This document shows, one piece after another, positions 55,047 to 64,000 of a stretch of DNA of 64,000 bases. A model generated the notes under the pieces. The model saw nothing but the letters and a program-made list of their open reading frames with translations, was not told where the DNA came from and searched no databases. Position 1 is the stretch's first letter. Every line of letters begins with the position of its first letter. Position numbers and translations under genes: made by a program. Source of the DNA: an uncultured Anaerolineae bacterium (lineage in GTDB: Bacteria; Chloroflexota; Anaerolineae; Anaerolineales; Villigracilaceae); NCBI GenBank assembly GCA_937120535.1, contig CAKZJX010000120.1, positions 19,098 to 83,097 of the forward strand, written 5' to 3'.

Positions 55047-55590
55047 GCTTCTTCCTCCGTTCCCAGAACGGCAACAACTCGCTGACCGGCTTGCCGCGGC
55101 GCACCGCCTCGACATACGGCGAGCGCATCTTGTCCAGAGCAGCAAACGTGGCCTTGACCACGTTCAAGACATTCGACGAACCCATGGACTTGGTCAAAAT
55201 ATCGCGCACGCCGGCCACCTCCAACACGGCGCGCACCCCACCGGCTGCGATCACGCCGGTGCCGGGCGAGGCCGGCTTGAGCAACACACGCGCTCCGCCC
55301 ACCTTGCCGATCATTTCATGCGGAACAGTGGTCCCAAACAGATTGACCTGATGCAAATTCTTGCGAGCGCGTTCTGAAGCCTTACGCATGGCATCGGGGA
55401 CGGCATTCGCCTTGCCAACCCCTAAACCGATCGTGCCCTTCTTATCGCCAACCACAACCGTCACGCGGAACTGGAAACGGCGGCCGCCCTTGACCACTTT
55501 GGCCACGCGCGCAATCTCGATCACGCGCTCTTCATAGGCGTCCTGGGCTTCCAATTCCGAATGTTCAAGAGTGGGATCGTATTCGGACAT
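55039..55590 (-). CDS. rpsE: Ribosomal protein uS5
   Basis: 183 residues with [34 protein letters not shown] and [32 protein letters not shown]. The acidic N-terminal 20 residues are a variable extension. Confidence 0.96.
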   Translation of the reverse strand: MSEYDPTLEHSELEAQDAYEERVIEIARVAKVVKGGRRFQFRVTVVVGDKKGTIGLGVGKANAVPDAMRKASERARKNLHQVNLFGTTVPHEMIGKVGGARVLLKPASPGTGVIAAGGVRAVLEVAGVRDILTKSMGSSNVLNVVKATFAALDKMRSPYVEAVRRGKPVSELLPFWERRKKHA

Positions 55591-55606
55591 GCTTCACTCC
55601 ATTTAA

Positions 55607-55972
55607 CTAGAACTGCAGTCCACCTTCGCGCGCCCCTTCGGCCAAGGCCTTCACGCGCCCAAAATAGCGGAACCCACCGCGATCGAAGACCACGGTCTTA
55701 ATACCTTTACTCAACGCGCGTCGGGCCATTTCTAGGCCGACCAGTCGAGCTTTTTCCACTTTACTCTTGCCCTTAAGCGACTCGCGTAGTTCTTTATCGA
55801 TGGTGGAGGCTGAAATCAGGGTGCGGCCGACCTGATCGTCAATCACCTGAGCGTAGATCTGAGTAAGGCTGCGAAACACGCTCAAACGAGGACGCTCCGC
55901 AGTGCCAAACACCTTTTTGCGAACGCGCAGGTGGCGGCGCCAACGCGCTTCTGTGCGAGTTTTCTTCGGCAT
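55607..55972 (-). CDS. rplR: Ribosomal protein uL18
   Basis: 121 residues with [31 protein letters not shown] and [26 protein letters not shown]. It binds 5S rRNA. Confidence 0.96.
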   Translation of the reverse strand: MPKKTRTEARWRRHLRVRKKVFGTAERPRLSVFRSLTQIYAQVIDDQVGRTLISASTIDKELRESLKGKSKVEKARLVGLEMARRALSKGIKTVVFDRGGFRYFGRVKALAEGAREGGLQF

Positions 55973-55975
55973 GAT

Positions 55976-56542
55976 TTACTTCCCTCCTTTCCCGGTCTTA
56001 CCAGTCTTACCGGCCTTGCCGGCCTTGCGTCGAATCTTCTCACCTTGATAGCGAATGCCTTTCCCATGGTACGGTTCGGGAGGGCGAACCTTGACGATCT
56101 CGGCCGCTACCTGCCCCACCACCTCTTTGTCGTACCCCAAGACCTTGATCTGACGGGTCTTGGCATCCACTTCAAAACTCACACCGGGCGGCGGAGCAAC
56201 CTCAATCGGGTGGGAATATCCCATGTACAACAATAGATTCTTACCGCTCATCTCAGCGCGGTAGCCGACACCTTCCACTTCGAGCACTTTCTCAAAACCC
56301 TGGCTCACGCCGTGGATCATATTGGCCAACACCGCGCGTGTTGTGCCATGCAGGGCGCGCTCGATGGGAGTATCCCCCCAACGAACAACCCGAAGCTGAC
56401 CATCATCCAGAACGATCCCAATCAGGGGCGAGAAGGTTCTGCACAGTTCGCCCTTGGGTCCCTTCACCGTTACCGTCCGGTTCTCAATCTGAACCTGCAC
56501 GCCGGCCGGGATGGGAATGGGCATACGTCCAACACGAGACAT
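55976..56542 (-). CDS. rplF: Ribosomal protein uL6
   Basis: 188 residues with MSRVGRMPIPIPAGVQVQIENRTVTVKGPKGEL and VRPPEPYHGKGIRYQGEKIRRKAGK. The C-terminus has a GKTGKTGK repeat, a short lineage-specific tail. Confidence 0.96.
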   Translation of the reverse strand: MSRVGRMPIPIPAGVQVQIENRTVTVKGPKGELCRTFSPLIGIVLDDGQLRVVRWGDTPIERALHGTTRAVLANMIHGVSQGFEKVLEVEGVGYRAEMSGKNLLLYMGYSHPIEVAPPPGVSFEVDAKTRQIKVLGYDKEVVGQVAAEIVKVRPPEPYHGKGIRYQGEKIRRKAGKAGKTGKTGKGGK

Positions 56543-56559
56543 AAGAGCCTTCCTCCTGC

Positions 56560-56973
56560 TTACCAGACCTTACAAAGGATCTCACCACCCACACCCAGTT
56601 GGCGGGCGCGCGTGCCGGTCATTACCCCTTTCGGGGTAGAGAGAATGGTGATCCCCAGGCCGGAAAGAACCCAAGGAATATCGCGCTTGCGGGTGTAGAT
56701 GCGGCGGCCTGGTTTGCTGACGCGCTCCAGCCCGGTGATCACTGGCCGGCGTTCGCGCCGCTCACCGACGTATTTGATCTTCAGCCGCAACACTTTATGG
56801 GCTGGGATTTCCCCTTCCACGACATCGTATCCATCCAGGAAACCCTCTTCCTTTAGGATCTTAGCGATCTCAACCTTGATCTTTGAACTAGGCATCGCCA
56901 CCTGAGTGTGGCCGGCCATCACCGCATTGCGGATCCTCGTCAGCATATCGGCGATCGGATCATTCACAGACAT
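56560..56973 (-). CDS. rpsH: Ribosomal protein uS8
   Basis: 137 residues with [41 protein letters not shown] and [26 protein letters not shown]. The start at 56973 has GGAGG upstream. A translational regulator of spc operons in other bacteria. Confidence 0.96.
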   Translation of the reverse strand: MSVNDPIADMLTRIRNAVMAGHTQVAMPSSKIKVEIAKILKEEGFLDGYDVVEGEIPAHKVLRLKIKYVGERRERRPVITGLERVSKPGRRIYTRKRDIPWVLSGLGITILSTPKGVMTGTRARQLGVGGEILCKVW

Positions 56974-56995
56974 CACTACCTCCATTTGCCTATGC

Positions 56996-57178
56996 CTACC
57001 AGGATGCCTTCTTCACCCCGGGAATCTCGCCTTTCAAGGCTAATTCCCGAAAACAGATGCGACACAGGCCAAAGCGGCGAATATAGCCACGCGGGCGCCC
57101 GCACCGATAACAACGGTTGCGTACCTGTACTGCCCGCCGGCGGCGAAGTTCTCGAAATTGCATTGCTTTCTGTGCCAT
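56996..57178 (-). CDS. rpsN: Ribosomal protein uS14, zinc type
   Basis: 60 residues with [25 protein letters not shown], the two Cys-x2-Cys pairs of the short zinc-binding form. Confidence 0.95.
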   Translation of the reverse strand: MAQKAMQFRELRRRRAVQVRNRCYRCGRPRGYIRRFGLCRICFRELALKGEIPGVKKASW

Positions 57179-57181
57179 AGG

Positions 57182-57730
57182 TCACGCTTCCTTTTTCCGA
57201 AACGGCATTCCCAGCAACTCCAGCAGAGCACGCGCCTGATCGTCGTTCTTAGCGGTAGTCACAATCGTGATCTCCATCCCGCGTAGCTTGTCGATCTTGT
57301 CATACTCGATCTCCGGAAAGACCAATTGATCCTTCAAGCCAAGCGTGTAATTGCCACGACCGTCAAAGGCGTTCGGTGAAACGCCTCGAAAATCGCGTAC
57401 CCGCGGCAACACAATGTTAAACAGGCGATCCAAGAAAGCCCACATTCGCGCCCTGCGCAAGGTGACCTTCATCCCAATCACCCGGCCCTCGCGCAGCTTG
57501 AAGCCGGCGATGCTCTTGCGAGCTTTGGTTTGCACCGGCCGCTGGCCAGTGATCGTCATCAGGTCAGCCATGGCATACTCCAACGCTTTCGGATTGTCCA
57601 AGGCCTCTCCAAGACCGATGTTGACCACCACCTTCTCGATGCGCGGCACTTGCATCACATTCCTGTAATTGAAGGCCTTCAGCAACGCCGGAACGGCCTC
57701 CTTGCGATAGCGTTCCAACAATCTGTTCAT
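57182..57730 (-). CDS. rplE: Ribosomal protein uL5
   Basis: 182 residues with [44 protein letters not shown] and [30 protein letters not shown]. It contacts 5S rRNA. Confidence 0.96.
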   Translation of the reverse strand: MNRLLERYRKEAVPALLKAFNYRNVMQVPRIEKVVVNIGLGEALDNPKALEYAMADLMTITGQRPVQTKARKSIAGFKLREGRVIGMKVTLRRARMWAFLDRLFNIVLPRVRDFRGVSPNAFDGRGNYTLGLKDQLVFPEIEYDKIDKLRGMEITIVTTAKNDDQARALLELLGMPFRKKEA

Positions 57731-57746
57731 AGGTCGTCATAGCTCC

Positions 57747-58079
57747 CTAATCGATCAAAGCCTCGCACTTCTTGCAAACGCGGTGCAGGCCATTCTCATC
57801 GCGCTGGATGCCCACCCGAGTTGGCTGATTGCATTTTGGGCAAACCAGCATCACGTTTGAAACATCGATCGGCGCTTCAAACCTGATGCGCCCCGGGTTG
57901 ATCTGACGCCCGGTCCGCATCTGCACCCGTCGCTGATGCTTGGTGCGTAGGTTGACACCCTGAACGACCACGCGGTGTTCAGCGAGGATCACGCGGATCA
58001 CCTCGCCGCGTTTTCCCTTATCCTCCAATTTGCCGCTGATCACTTGAACGGTATCACCTTTTTTGATCTTCAGTTTCAT
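57747..58079 (-). CDS. rplX: Ribosomal protein uL24
   Basis: 110 residues with a KOW motif near the N-terminus (KKGDTVQVISGKLEDKGKRGEVIRV) and a C-terminal zinc knuckle, CPKC (about 80) and CKKC (about 102). Confidence 0.95.
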   Translation of the reverse strand: MKLKIKKGDTVQVISGKLEDKGKRGEVIRVILAEHRVVVQGVNLRTKHQRRVQMRTGRQINPGRIRFEAPIDVSNVMLVCPKCNQPTRVGIQRDENGLHRVCKKCEALID

Positions 58080-58099
58080 CCTACTACTCCCACGCCAGC

Positions 58100-58471
58100 C
58101 TAAATCACTTCTGGTGCTAGCGAAACGATTTTCATGAACCCTTTTTCACGCAGTTCACGCGCCACCGGTCCAAAGATACGCGTGCCCTTCGGGTTCAAGC
58201 CATCGGAGTCAAGGATCACAGCCGCATTGTCATCGAAGCGAATGCGCGAACCATCCTCGCGACGCCACTCCTTCGAGCAGCGCACAATCACAGCCCGCAC
58301 GATATCGCTTTTCTTGACTGATCCTTGCGGTGAAGCCGATTTGACGGTGGCCACGACAACGTCGCCTACGCGGCCATATTTGCGCTTGGACCCACCCAAC
58401 ACGCGAATCACCAGGATTTCTCGCGCGCCGGTGTTATCGGCAACATTCAGGATCGACTCTTGCTGGATCAT
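58100..58471 (-). CDS. rplN: Ribosomal protein uL14
   Basis: 123 residues with [28 protein letters not shown] and [28 protein letters not shown]. Overlaps rpsQ by 4 nt. Confidence 0.96.
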   Translation of the reverse strand: MIQQESILNVADNTGAREILVIRVLGGSKRKYGRVGDVVVATVKSASPQGSVKKSDIVRAVIVRCSKEWRREDGSRIRFDDNAAVILDSDGLNPKGTRIFGPVARELREKGFMKIVSLAPEVI

Positions 58472-58824
58472 GCCTGCCCTCCTGGCGCTTTCTCAGGTCC
58501 AGTCTGTCCTGCAGAATCACCGCTCAACACGGGCTCCACATCCACTGTAGCTACAGTTCCCACAGCCGTGTCTGCTGCACGCGAGGCGCGTTTGAGCACT
58601 GCCTCCACCACCCAGCGCTTGCGGCGCGAAAGGGGACGCGCCTCCACCAAGCGCACCTCATCGCCCACCCGACAGCCAAGCTCATCGTGCGCCATGACGC
58701 GCTTGCTGGAATGGACCACCTTTTTGTATAACGGGTGGCGATAGACACGGGTAATCTCCACCACAACCGTCTTGGTCATTTTATCGCTGGTGACCACACC
58801 AGTGATACGACGACGTCTGTTCAT
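58468..58824 (-). CDS. rpsQ: Ribosomal protein uS17 with C-terminal extension
   Basis: 118 residues; the first 80 are a normal S17 ([40 protein letters not shown]). The last ~35 ([14 protein letters not shown]... [13 protein letters not shown]) are a low-complexity extension beyond the family's usual length. Confidence 0.95.
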   Translation of the reverse strand: MNRRRRITGVVTSDKMTKTVVVEITRVYRHPLYKKVVHSSKRVMAHDELGCRVGDEVRLVEARPLSRRKRWVVEAVLKRASRAADTAVGTVATVDVEPVLSGDSAGQTGPEKAPGGQA

Positions 58825-59045
58825 GCTTTACCTTCCTCTATCAAGGCCTTTTCCTCTTCGGCGTTGCGCTCGTTGAGGATGGTGAGTATGCGAGCGATGT
58901 CGCGGCGGAGCAAGCGCAAACGACTCGTATCGGTCAACTGGCCGGTCACCCGTTGAAAGCGCAAGTTCATGAGTTCCTCACGAGCGTCTGCCAATCTGGC
59001 TTTCAGCTCTTCGGTATTCAGGTTGCGAAGTTCCTTTGCCTTCAT
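58821..59045 (-). CDS. rpmC: Ribosomal protein uL29
   Basis: 74 residues with [37 protein letters not shown] and [17 protein letters not shown]. 4-nt overlaps on both sides. Confidence 0.95.
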   Translation of the reverse strand: MKAKELRNLNTEELKARLADAREELMNLRFQRVTGQLTDTSRLRLLRRDIARILTILNERNAEEEKALIEEGKA

Positions 59046-59467
59046 GTCTCACTCCCTGCCTCATGACGAGCAGCGATCTTGGTCTTGATCGGGAACTTGT
59101 ACTGGGCATTTCGCAAGGCTTGCAAAGCAATTTCTTCCGGCAAACCGCCGACCTCAAACATAATGCGACCCGGCTTAACCACCGCCACGTAATACTCCAC
59201 ATTCCCTTTACCGCCGCCCATACGAGTCTCCGGGGGTTTGTGGGTGTAGGGCTTATCTGGGAAGATGCGAATCCACACCTTGCCGCGTCGTTTCATCTCA
59301 CGAACGATCACGCGACGCGCGGCTTCGATTTGACGGGCCGTAATCCACGCCGGCTCTAACGCTTGCAGGCCATAGTCGCCAAAGACGACCTCTGCCCCGC
59401 GATATGCCTTGCCCTTCAGGCGACCGCGCATTTGTTTGCGCCACTTAACTCGTTTCGGCATCAACAT
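59042..59467 (-). CDS. rplP: Ribosomal protein uL16
   Basis: 141 residues with [62 protein letters not shown]. Located near the A site of the 50S subunit. Confidence 0.96.
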   Translation of the reverse strand: MLMPKRVKWRKQMRGRLKGKAYRGAEVVFGDYGLQALEPAWITARQIEAARRVIVREMKRRGKVWIRIFPDKPYTHKPPETRMGGGKGNVEYYVAVVKPGRIMFEVGGLPEEIALQALRNAQYKFPIKTKIAARHEAGSET

Positions 59468-59499
59468 AATTCACACTCCATCTCGCCCGATGCGCATCG

Positions 59500-60249
59500 C
59501 TATTCACTCACATACACGCCCTCGGTCGCCTCGACTTTTTCTTCTGCTTCAGGCATGGCTTCACCTTTGTAAATCCAAACCTTCACGCCGATTTGACCAT
59601 AGGTGGTGGTAGCTTCTGAACGGGCGTAATCAATGTTTGCTCGCAGCGTTTGCAGGGGCACGCGTCCTTCCCGCAACCAGACACTGCGGGCCATCTCGGC
59701 GCCGGCCAGACGGCCGGCCACCTCGATTTTGATCCCTTGCGCCCCTTGTTTCATAGCGGCCTGGATGGCGCGCTTCATGGCACGACGATAAGCAATACGG
59801 CGCTCCAGTTGATCGGCGATGTTCTCGGCAACCAAGAAGGCATCCAAATCGGGCGCAGTGATCTCCTTGATGTCCAACTCCACCTTTTTCCCGATCAGAG
59901 ACTCCAGCGCTTGACGAATCTTCTTGACGCCTTCTCCCTTGCGACCGATCAGGATGCCCGGCTTGGCCGTGTGGATGATCACCTTGGTTTTGCCAGGGAA
60001 GCGCTCCACCTCGATGCACGAAATACCTGCTTTGCGTTCTAGGACGGCTTCCGGCAACTTCTTGCGCAACTTAAGGGCCGGCAGACTGGCGGCTACGCCG
60101 CCCTTGGAGTCCAACCCCATGAGCAGGGTGCGAATGGCCAGGTCCTGATGGAGCTGTTCCCGATAATCCTTGCCCTCAGCAAACCAACGGCCTTGCCAAG
60201 TGGTATTGATGCTCAGGCGCATGCCGATCGGATGTACTTTGCGACCCAT
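59500..60249 (-). CDS. rpsC: Ribosomal protein uS3
   Basis: 249 residues with [29 protein letters not shown], the KH domain [24 protein letters not shown] and [21 protein letters not shown]. The start at 60249 is the family start; the longer frame overlaps rplV. Confidence 0.96.
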   Translation of the reverse strand: MGRKVHPIGMRLSINTTWQGRWFAEGKDYREQLHQDLAIRTLLMGLDSKGGVAASLPALKLRKKLPEAVLERKAGISCIEVERFPGKTKVIIHTAKPGILIGRKGEGVKKIRQALESLIGKKVELDIKEITAPDLDAFLVAENIADQLERRIAYRRAMKRAIQAAMKQGAQGIKIEVAGRLAGAEMARSVWLREGRVPLQTLRANIDYARSEATTTYGQIGVKVWIYKGEAMPEAEEKVEATEGVYVSE

Positions 60250-60266
60250 ACTCGTTTCGTCCTTTC

Positions 60267-60608
60267 CTAGGATTCGCGCTCGCGCAACACAACCGTCACG
60301 TGCGACGAGCGGCGCAAAATCGGTTTGAAACGACCTCGCGCTCCGAAGCGCCGCCACTTGCGGGTGGGCGCCTCATCGGCGTAAATCTTGGCAATATACA
60401 AGTCATCCCGACTGATGCCAAAGTTCTCTTCGGCATTGGCAATGGCGGAGGCCAATAACTTGCGCAGCGGCCCTGCCGGACGCCTGGTCTCAAAACGCAA
60501 CAGTTCCATGGCTTCGTTGACGGGCCGGCCACGCACCAAGTCCACCACTAGACGAACTTTCTGGGGAGCGATCGGCAAATACCGCAAGTGTGCACGAATA
60601 TCGGTCAT
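60267..60608 (-). CDS. rplV: Ribosomal protein uL22
   Basis: 113 residues with [33 protein letters not shown] and [32 protein letters not shown]; its loop lines the exit tunnel. Start at 60608. Confidence 0.96.
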   Translation of the reverse strand: MTDIRAHLRYLPIAPQKVRLVVDLVRGRPVNEAMELLRFETRRPAGPLRKLLASAIANAEENFGISRDDLYIAKIYADEAPTRKWRRFGARGRFKPILRRSSHVTVVLRERES

Positions 60609-60618
60609 AGCCGCTCTC

Positions 60619-60897
60619 CTACTTCCTCGCCGAAGCTTCCTTGGTCGTATGACCACGGAACAAGCGCGTGGGGGCGAATTCGCCCAGGCGATGGCCCACC
60701 ATGTTCTCGGTAATGTAGATCGGAACGTGCCGGCGGCCATCATGCACAGCGATGGTGTGCCCGACCATTTGGGGGAAGATCACACTATCACGGCTCCACG
60801 TACGAATCACGCGCTTTTCGCCTCGGGCGTTCATCTCTTCAATCCGCTTGAGCAATTTCGGGTCAATGTATGGTCCCTTCTTCAATGAACGAGACAT
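60619..60897 (-). CDS. rpsS: Ribosomal protein uS19
   Basis: 92 residues with [23 protein letters not shown] and [46 protein letters not shown]. Confidence 0.96.
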   Translation of the reverse strand: MSRSLKKGPYIDPKLLKRIEEMNARGEKRVIRTWSRDSVIFPQMVGHTIAVHDGRRHVPIYITENMVGHRLGEFAPTRLFRGHTTKEASARK

Positions 60898-60918
60898 AGT
60901 TCTCTTCCTCGTTTATCG

Positions 60919-61755
60919 CTATCGACTCTTCTTGCTACGACGACGAACAATGTACTTATCGGTCTGCTTATTACGACGCGTGCGATATCCCAGCGTGGGT
61001 TTGCCCCAGGGGGTGCGCGGACCAGGCTTGCCAATCGGCTGCCGGCCCTCACCACCACCATGGGGATGATCGCGGGGGCTCATGGCCGAACCCCGCACCG
61101 TCGGCCGAATTCCCAAATGGCGCTTGCGCCCGGCCTTTCCCAGCTTGATGTTGCTATGGTCCAGGTTGCCAACCTGCCCGATCGTGGCATAGCAGGCCTG
61201 ACGGATCAAACGCACCTCTCCTGAAGGCAGACGCACCTGGGCATAATCGCCTTCTTTTGCCAGCAGTTGCGCCGCTGCGCCGGCCGACCGCACCAACTGC
61301 CCACCCCGACCCTCTTTCAACTCAATGTTGTGGATCATCGTTCCAACCGGAATGTTGGCAATCGGCAGGCTGTTGCCGGGGCGGATCTCGGCGTTCGGTC
61401 CAGACATCACCATATCGCCGACCTTCAATTCCAGGGGTGCCAGGATGTATCGCTTCTCGCCGTCTGCGTAATGGAGGAGCGCCAGACGGGCCGTGCGATT
61501 CGGATCGTATTCAATCGCCGCTACACGAGCCGGAATGCCGTGCTTGTCGCGCTTGAAATCCACAATTCGCAGATAGCGGCGATGTCCACCGCCACGATGA
61601 CGAACGGTGATACGCCCATACATATTCCGACCGCCGGTCTTGCGCAGCGGGACGACCAGCGAGTGCTCCGGCTCGGTTTTGGTGATCTCCTCGAACGTAT
61701 AGCCGGTCCTCCCTCGCTGACCAGGGGTCACCGGTTTATATTTCTTGACAGCCAT
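60919..61755 (-). CDS. rplB: Ribosomal protein uL2
   Basis: 278 residues with [22 protein letters not shown], the conserved [10 protein letters not shown] and the C-terminal [20 protein letters not shown]. Needed for peptidyl transfer and subunit joining. Confidence 0.97.
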   Translation of the reverse strand: MAVKKYKPVTPGQRGRTGYTFEEITKTEPEHSLVVPLRKTGGRNMYGRITVRHRGGGHRRYLRIVDFKRDKHGIPARVAAIEYDPNRTARLALLHYADGEKRYILAPLELKVGDMVMSGPNAEIRPGNSLPIANIPVGTMIHNIELKEGRGGQLVRSAGAAAQLLAKEGDYAQVRLPSGEVRLIRQACYATIGQVGNLDHSNIKLGKAGRKRHLGIRPTVRGSAMSPRDHPHGGGEGRQPIGKPGPRTPWGKPTLGYRTRRNKQTDKYIVRRRSKKSR

Positions 61756-62054
61756 TACCGCACTCCTTCGAACATCGGCAGAGTCTGGCCGGCAGCCAGC
61801 GTAACGATCGCCTTCTTGTAGCCTGACTTGCGCACCAGAAGACGACGACTGCGGGCGCGACGGCCACGCTTTGCCGGGACATTAACGATATTGACGCGCA
61901 CCACGTCTACGTCATACAGTGTCTCGATAGCGTCTTTCACCATCGTGCGAGTGGCGTCTGGCGCCACTTCAAACACGTACTGGTTCAGACGGGTTTGGTA
62001 CATGGACTTTTCAGTGATGATCGGACGGCGCAACACATCATAAATCGTAGTCAT
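61755..62054 (-). CDS. rplW: Ribosomal protein uL23
   Basis: 99 residues with [61 protein letters not shown]. Docking site for trigger factor and SRP at the tunnel exit. Confidence 0.96.
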   Translation of the reverse strand: MTTIYDVLRRPIITEKSMYQTRLNQYVFEVAPDATRTMVKDAIETLYDVDVVRVNIVNVPAKRGRRARSRRLLVRKSGYKKAIVTLAAGQTLPMFEGVR

Positions 62055-62057
62055 GGC

Positions 62058-62702
62058 TCACTGTTCTCCTTCCTGCCCAAGACGCGCCGTCAGCACATCC
62101 AGCGTCTTAAGGGGCATCACGATCTTGTCGTAACCCAGCAGATCGCGAAGGTTCAGATATGATGCCAAAAGCACTTTTGCGCTGGGAATGTTCGCTGCCG
62201 AACGCATCGCCATATCGTACACCTGATCCTTCTCTGGCAACAGCAACAAAGCACTCGAACTGCCAACAAGCCGCTTCAAGGCCTCCGCCATCAATCGAGT
62301 GCGCGCTTCGGCCAACTTCATCTCATCGACCAGGACAATCCCAGCCTCCTGGGCTTTGATCGTCAACGCCGATCGCAAGGCTGCTCGACGCATCTTCTTG
62401 GGCATCCGTTGAAGATAACTGCGAGGCCGAGGGCCATGTACACGACCGCCGCCTACCCATTGTGGCGCACGAATCGAACCCTGGCGAGCCCGCCCAGTCC
62501 CTTTTTGACGCCACGGCTTACGACCCCCACCCGATACTTCACTACGTGTCTTGGTTTTGTGGGTGCCAAGACGGGCGTTGGCCATTTGGCGTTGATACGC
62601 CTGGTGCATCAGATCAACGTTGACCTTGGCCTCAAAGATAGAGGCGGGCAATTCCACCTCGCCGACTTTCTGAGCTTCCATGTTGAAAACGTCTGCTTTC
62701 AT
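62058..62702 (-). CDS. rplD: Ribosomal protein uL4
   Basis: 214 residues with QRQMANARLGTHKTKTRSEVSGGGRKPWRQKGTGRARQGSIRAPQWVGGGRVHGPRPRSY, the tunnel loop, and a normal C-terminal domain. In Escherichia coli L4 represses this operon. Confidence 0.96.
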   Translation of the reverse strand: MKADVFNMEAQKVGEVELPASIFEAKVNVDLMHQAYQRQMANARLGTHKTKTRSEVSGGGRKPWRQKGTGRARQGSIRAPQWVGGGRVHGPRPRSYLQRMPKKMRRAALRSALTIKAQEAGIVLVDEMKLAEARTRLMAEALKRLVGSSSALLLLPEKDQVYDMAMRSAANIPSAKVLLASYLNLRDLLGYDKIVMPLKTLDVLTARLGQEGEQ

Positions 62703-62718
62703 CTCATCACCCTCGCGC

Positions 62719-63348
62719 CTATTGCTTGCGCGCCTCCTTGATCAGGACAATACCACCTTTCGGACCAGGAACAGCGCCGCGCACAGCGATCAGATTCCGC
62801 TCCGGATCCACTATCATGACCCGCAGCCCTTGTACGGTCACCCGTTCGCTCCCCATATGCCCCGAACGACGGGTACCCTTGTACACACGGCCCGGGGTCG
62901 TGTTGGAACTGCTAGCGCCTGGCGCCCGTGTGCGGTCCGATGCGCCATGGGTTTTCGGTTGGCGGTTGAAATGGTGCCGCTTGATGACGCCGGCAAACCC
63001 TTTCCCCTTGCTGGTACCGGTGACATCCACACGCTCTCCCACCGAGAACACCTCAACGGTCACCCTATCGCCGACGTTGACCTCGGGGTTCTTGGCCCAA
63101 AATTCTCGCAGGAAGCGCAACGGCGGAAGATTCTTTGCTTTAAGATGTCCCAACTTGCCGCCGGTCAGACGCTTCGTGGACACCTCACCAAAGCCCAATT
63201 GCACCGCAGAGTACCCCGCTTTTCCCGGGGTCCGAATCTGGGTAACGTAACATGGCCCAGCTTCGATGAGAGTCACGGCGTGAGCAACACCCTGCTCATC
63301 GAAGATCTGGGTCATGCCGATCTTCTTTCCAATCAGCCCTTTCAACAT
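62719..63348 (-). CDS. rplC: Ribosomal protein uL3
   Basis: 209 residues with GLIGKKIGMTQIFDEQGVAHAVTLIEAGPCYVTQIRT and the loop KGKGFAGVIKRHHFNRQPKTHGASDRTRAPG. GGAG lies 1-4 nt before and TTAGGAG 11 nt before the ATG. Confidence 0.96.
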   Translation of the reverse strand: MLKGLIGKKIGMTQIFDEQGVAHAVTLIEAGPCYVTQIRTPGKAGYSAVQLGFGEVSTKRLTGGKLGHLKAKNLPPLRFLREFWAKNPEVNVGDRVTVEVFSVGERVDVTGTSKGKGFAGVIKRHHFNRQPKTHGASDRTRAPGASSSNTTPGRVYKGTRRSGHMGSERVTVQGLRVMIVDPERNLIAVRGAVPGPKGGIVLIKEARKQ

Positions 63349-63597
63349 CTCCTTTTTCTCCTAACAAAAGTTTGCTCGAGACTGTCAGTCCGGGCTAGGA
63401 CTACATCATCTCACAGGCGACACAGTCAACCGTCTGATCGCGACGCACAGAGGTTGGTAGCATCCACGACGCAGACTGTTCTTATGCCGCTTTCCCAAGG
63501 GTAGGTTACTCACCTGTTCTCGTGGCCGGCTCTGCACATCCGTTGGCGAACAGCCACGAGTTCATTCCATCCATCCGAGATCTCCGTTGGAAAACGG
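63349..63597 (-). promoter_or_regulatory. Long structured spacer between rpsJ and rplC
   Basis: 249 nt where close spacing is the rule in this operon. Stems: CTCGTGGC/GCCACGAG (63519-63526 with 63553-63560, 26-nt loop), AGTCC/GGACT (63387-63391 with 63398-63402), and a CCGTT-TTCC-AACGG hairpin right after the rpsJ stop. No reading frame. A regulatory leader or an RNA processing site is likely. Confidence 0.5.
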
Positions 63598-63906
63598 CTA
63601 GATCTTGATCTCAATATCCACGCCCGCCGGCAAGTTCAGACGCATGAGCATATCTATCGTCTTTGAGTCAGGGTCCAACACATCAATCAAGCGATTGTGC
63701 GTGCGGATTTCAAAATGCTCATGCGAGTCCTTATCGATGAAAGTCGAGCGACGTATTGTAAACCGTTCTATCTTAGTTGGCAAGGGTACTGGCCCCACCA
63801 CGCGGGCGCCGGCCCGTTCTGCCGTCTCCACAATGCGCCTGGCAGACTGATCAAGAATACGATGATCATAGGCTTTCAAGCGAATACGAATTCTCTGCTT
63901 AGTCAT
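63598..63906 (-). CDS. rpsJ: Ribosomal protein uS10 (NusE)
   Basis: 102 residues with [40 protein letters not shown] and [38 protein letters not shown]. It also acts in NusG/NusB antitermination. Confidence 0.97.
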   Translation of the reverse strand: MTKQRIRIRLKAYDHRILDQSARRIVETAERAGARVVGPVPLPTKIERFTIRRSTFIDKDSHEHFEIRTHNRLIDVLDPDSKTIDMLMRLNLPAGVDIEIKI

Positions 63907-63915
63907 GGTCCAACC

Positions 63916-64000
63916 TACTCAAGAATCTTGGTGATCACGCCGGCGCCGACGGTCAAACCGCCTTCACGGATGGCGAACTTCGAGCCCTGCTCCAACGCCA
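63916..64000 (-). CDS. tuf: Elongation factor Tu, C-terminal end (partial)
   Basis: The last 27 residues, [27 protein letters not shown] then stop, match the conserved end of EF-Tu. The rest lies beyond the right edge. tuf followed by rpsJ is the usual str-S10 order. Confidence 0.92.

Overview
The window looks like a chromosomal segment of a Chloroflexota bacterium, most likely of the Anaerolineae type. This is an inference from several features: a very long multi-GAF sensor, Ras-like GTPase/DUF4388 and V4R proteins, lipoproteins with long Pro/Thr linkers, a LipM-type octanoyltransferase, a class-D-like sortase and an NrfHA nitrite reductase, together with a moderately GC-rich base composition. 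No 16S gene is present to settle it.

Positions 1-12386 (minus strand) are one tightly packed operon, read from right to left: DUF4388 protein, Ras-like GTPase, alpha/beta hydrolase, V4R protein, left-handed beta-helix protein, a homologue of the cyanobacterial acyl-ACP reductase with its catalytic Cys kept, a response regulator with a degenerate GGDEF domain, and a giant membrane-anchored sensor with at least ten GAF domains that runs off the left edge. A good sigma-70-type promoter with a 16-bp inverted repeat lies in front of it. I regard this as the strongest candidate for an undescribed system: lipid-aldehyde enzymes combined with GTPase and phosphorelay signalling.

Positions 12400-18145 (minus) hold an envelope-glycan operon (GT4, GT2, GDP-mannose 4,6-dehydratase, a GT-C-like membrane protein, a mutarotase-like protein). 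Positions 18265-20236 contain a class V aminotransferase flanked by two decayed IS1-like transposase fragments in opposite orientation. Positions 20305-26307 (plus) hold an AAA ATPase with a structured leader, a GDPD, a Thr/Ser dehydratase and a multidomain GH3 protein. A Ser/Thr kinase and an FHA-winged-helix regulator diverge from a shared promoter region centred on an 18-bp palindrome (27356-27373).

Positions 28249-38122 (minus) form a run of 13 closely spaced genes: two riboflavin enzymes, an epoxide-hydrolase-like protein, an EamA transporter, a NUDIX hydrolase, a BMP-like lipoprotein, a metallophosphoesterase, a ParB-like protein, LipM, a polysaccharide pyruvyl transferase, a methyltransferase and a flippase-like membrane protein. 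Opposite to it runs nrfHA (38321-40192), behind a CRP/FNR-like site. Then come a phytoene-desaturase/retinol-saturase-like oxidoreductase, a 56-residue membrane peptide and a sortase (minus), a small lipoprotein (plus), and NYN-domain and MazG genes (minus).

Positions 46495-64000 (minus) are the S10/spc/alpha ribosomal superoperon, from the end of tuf to rpsI, with secY, adk, map, rpoA and truA embedded. infA is not between map and rpmJ; an internal promoter occupies that gap. A 249-nt structured spacer separates rpsJ from rplC. Decisive homology searches could not be run; all family calls are from reading motifs.
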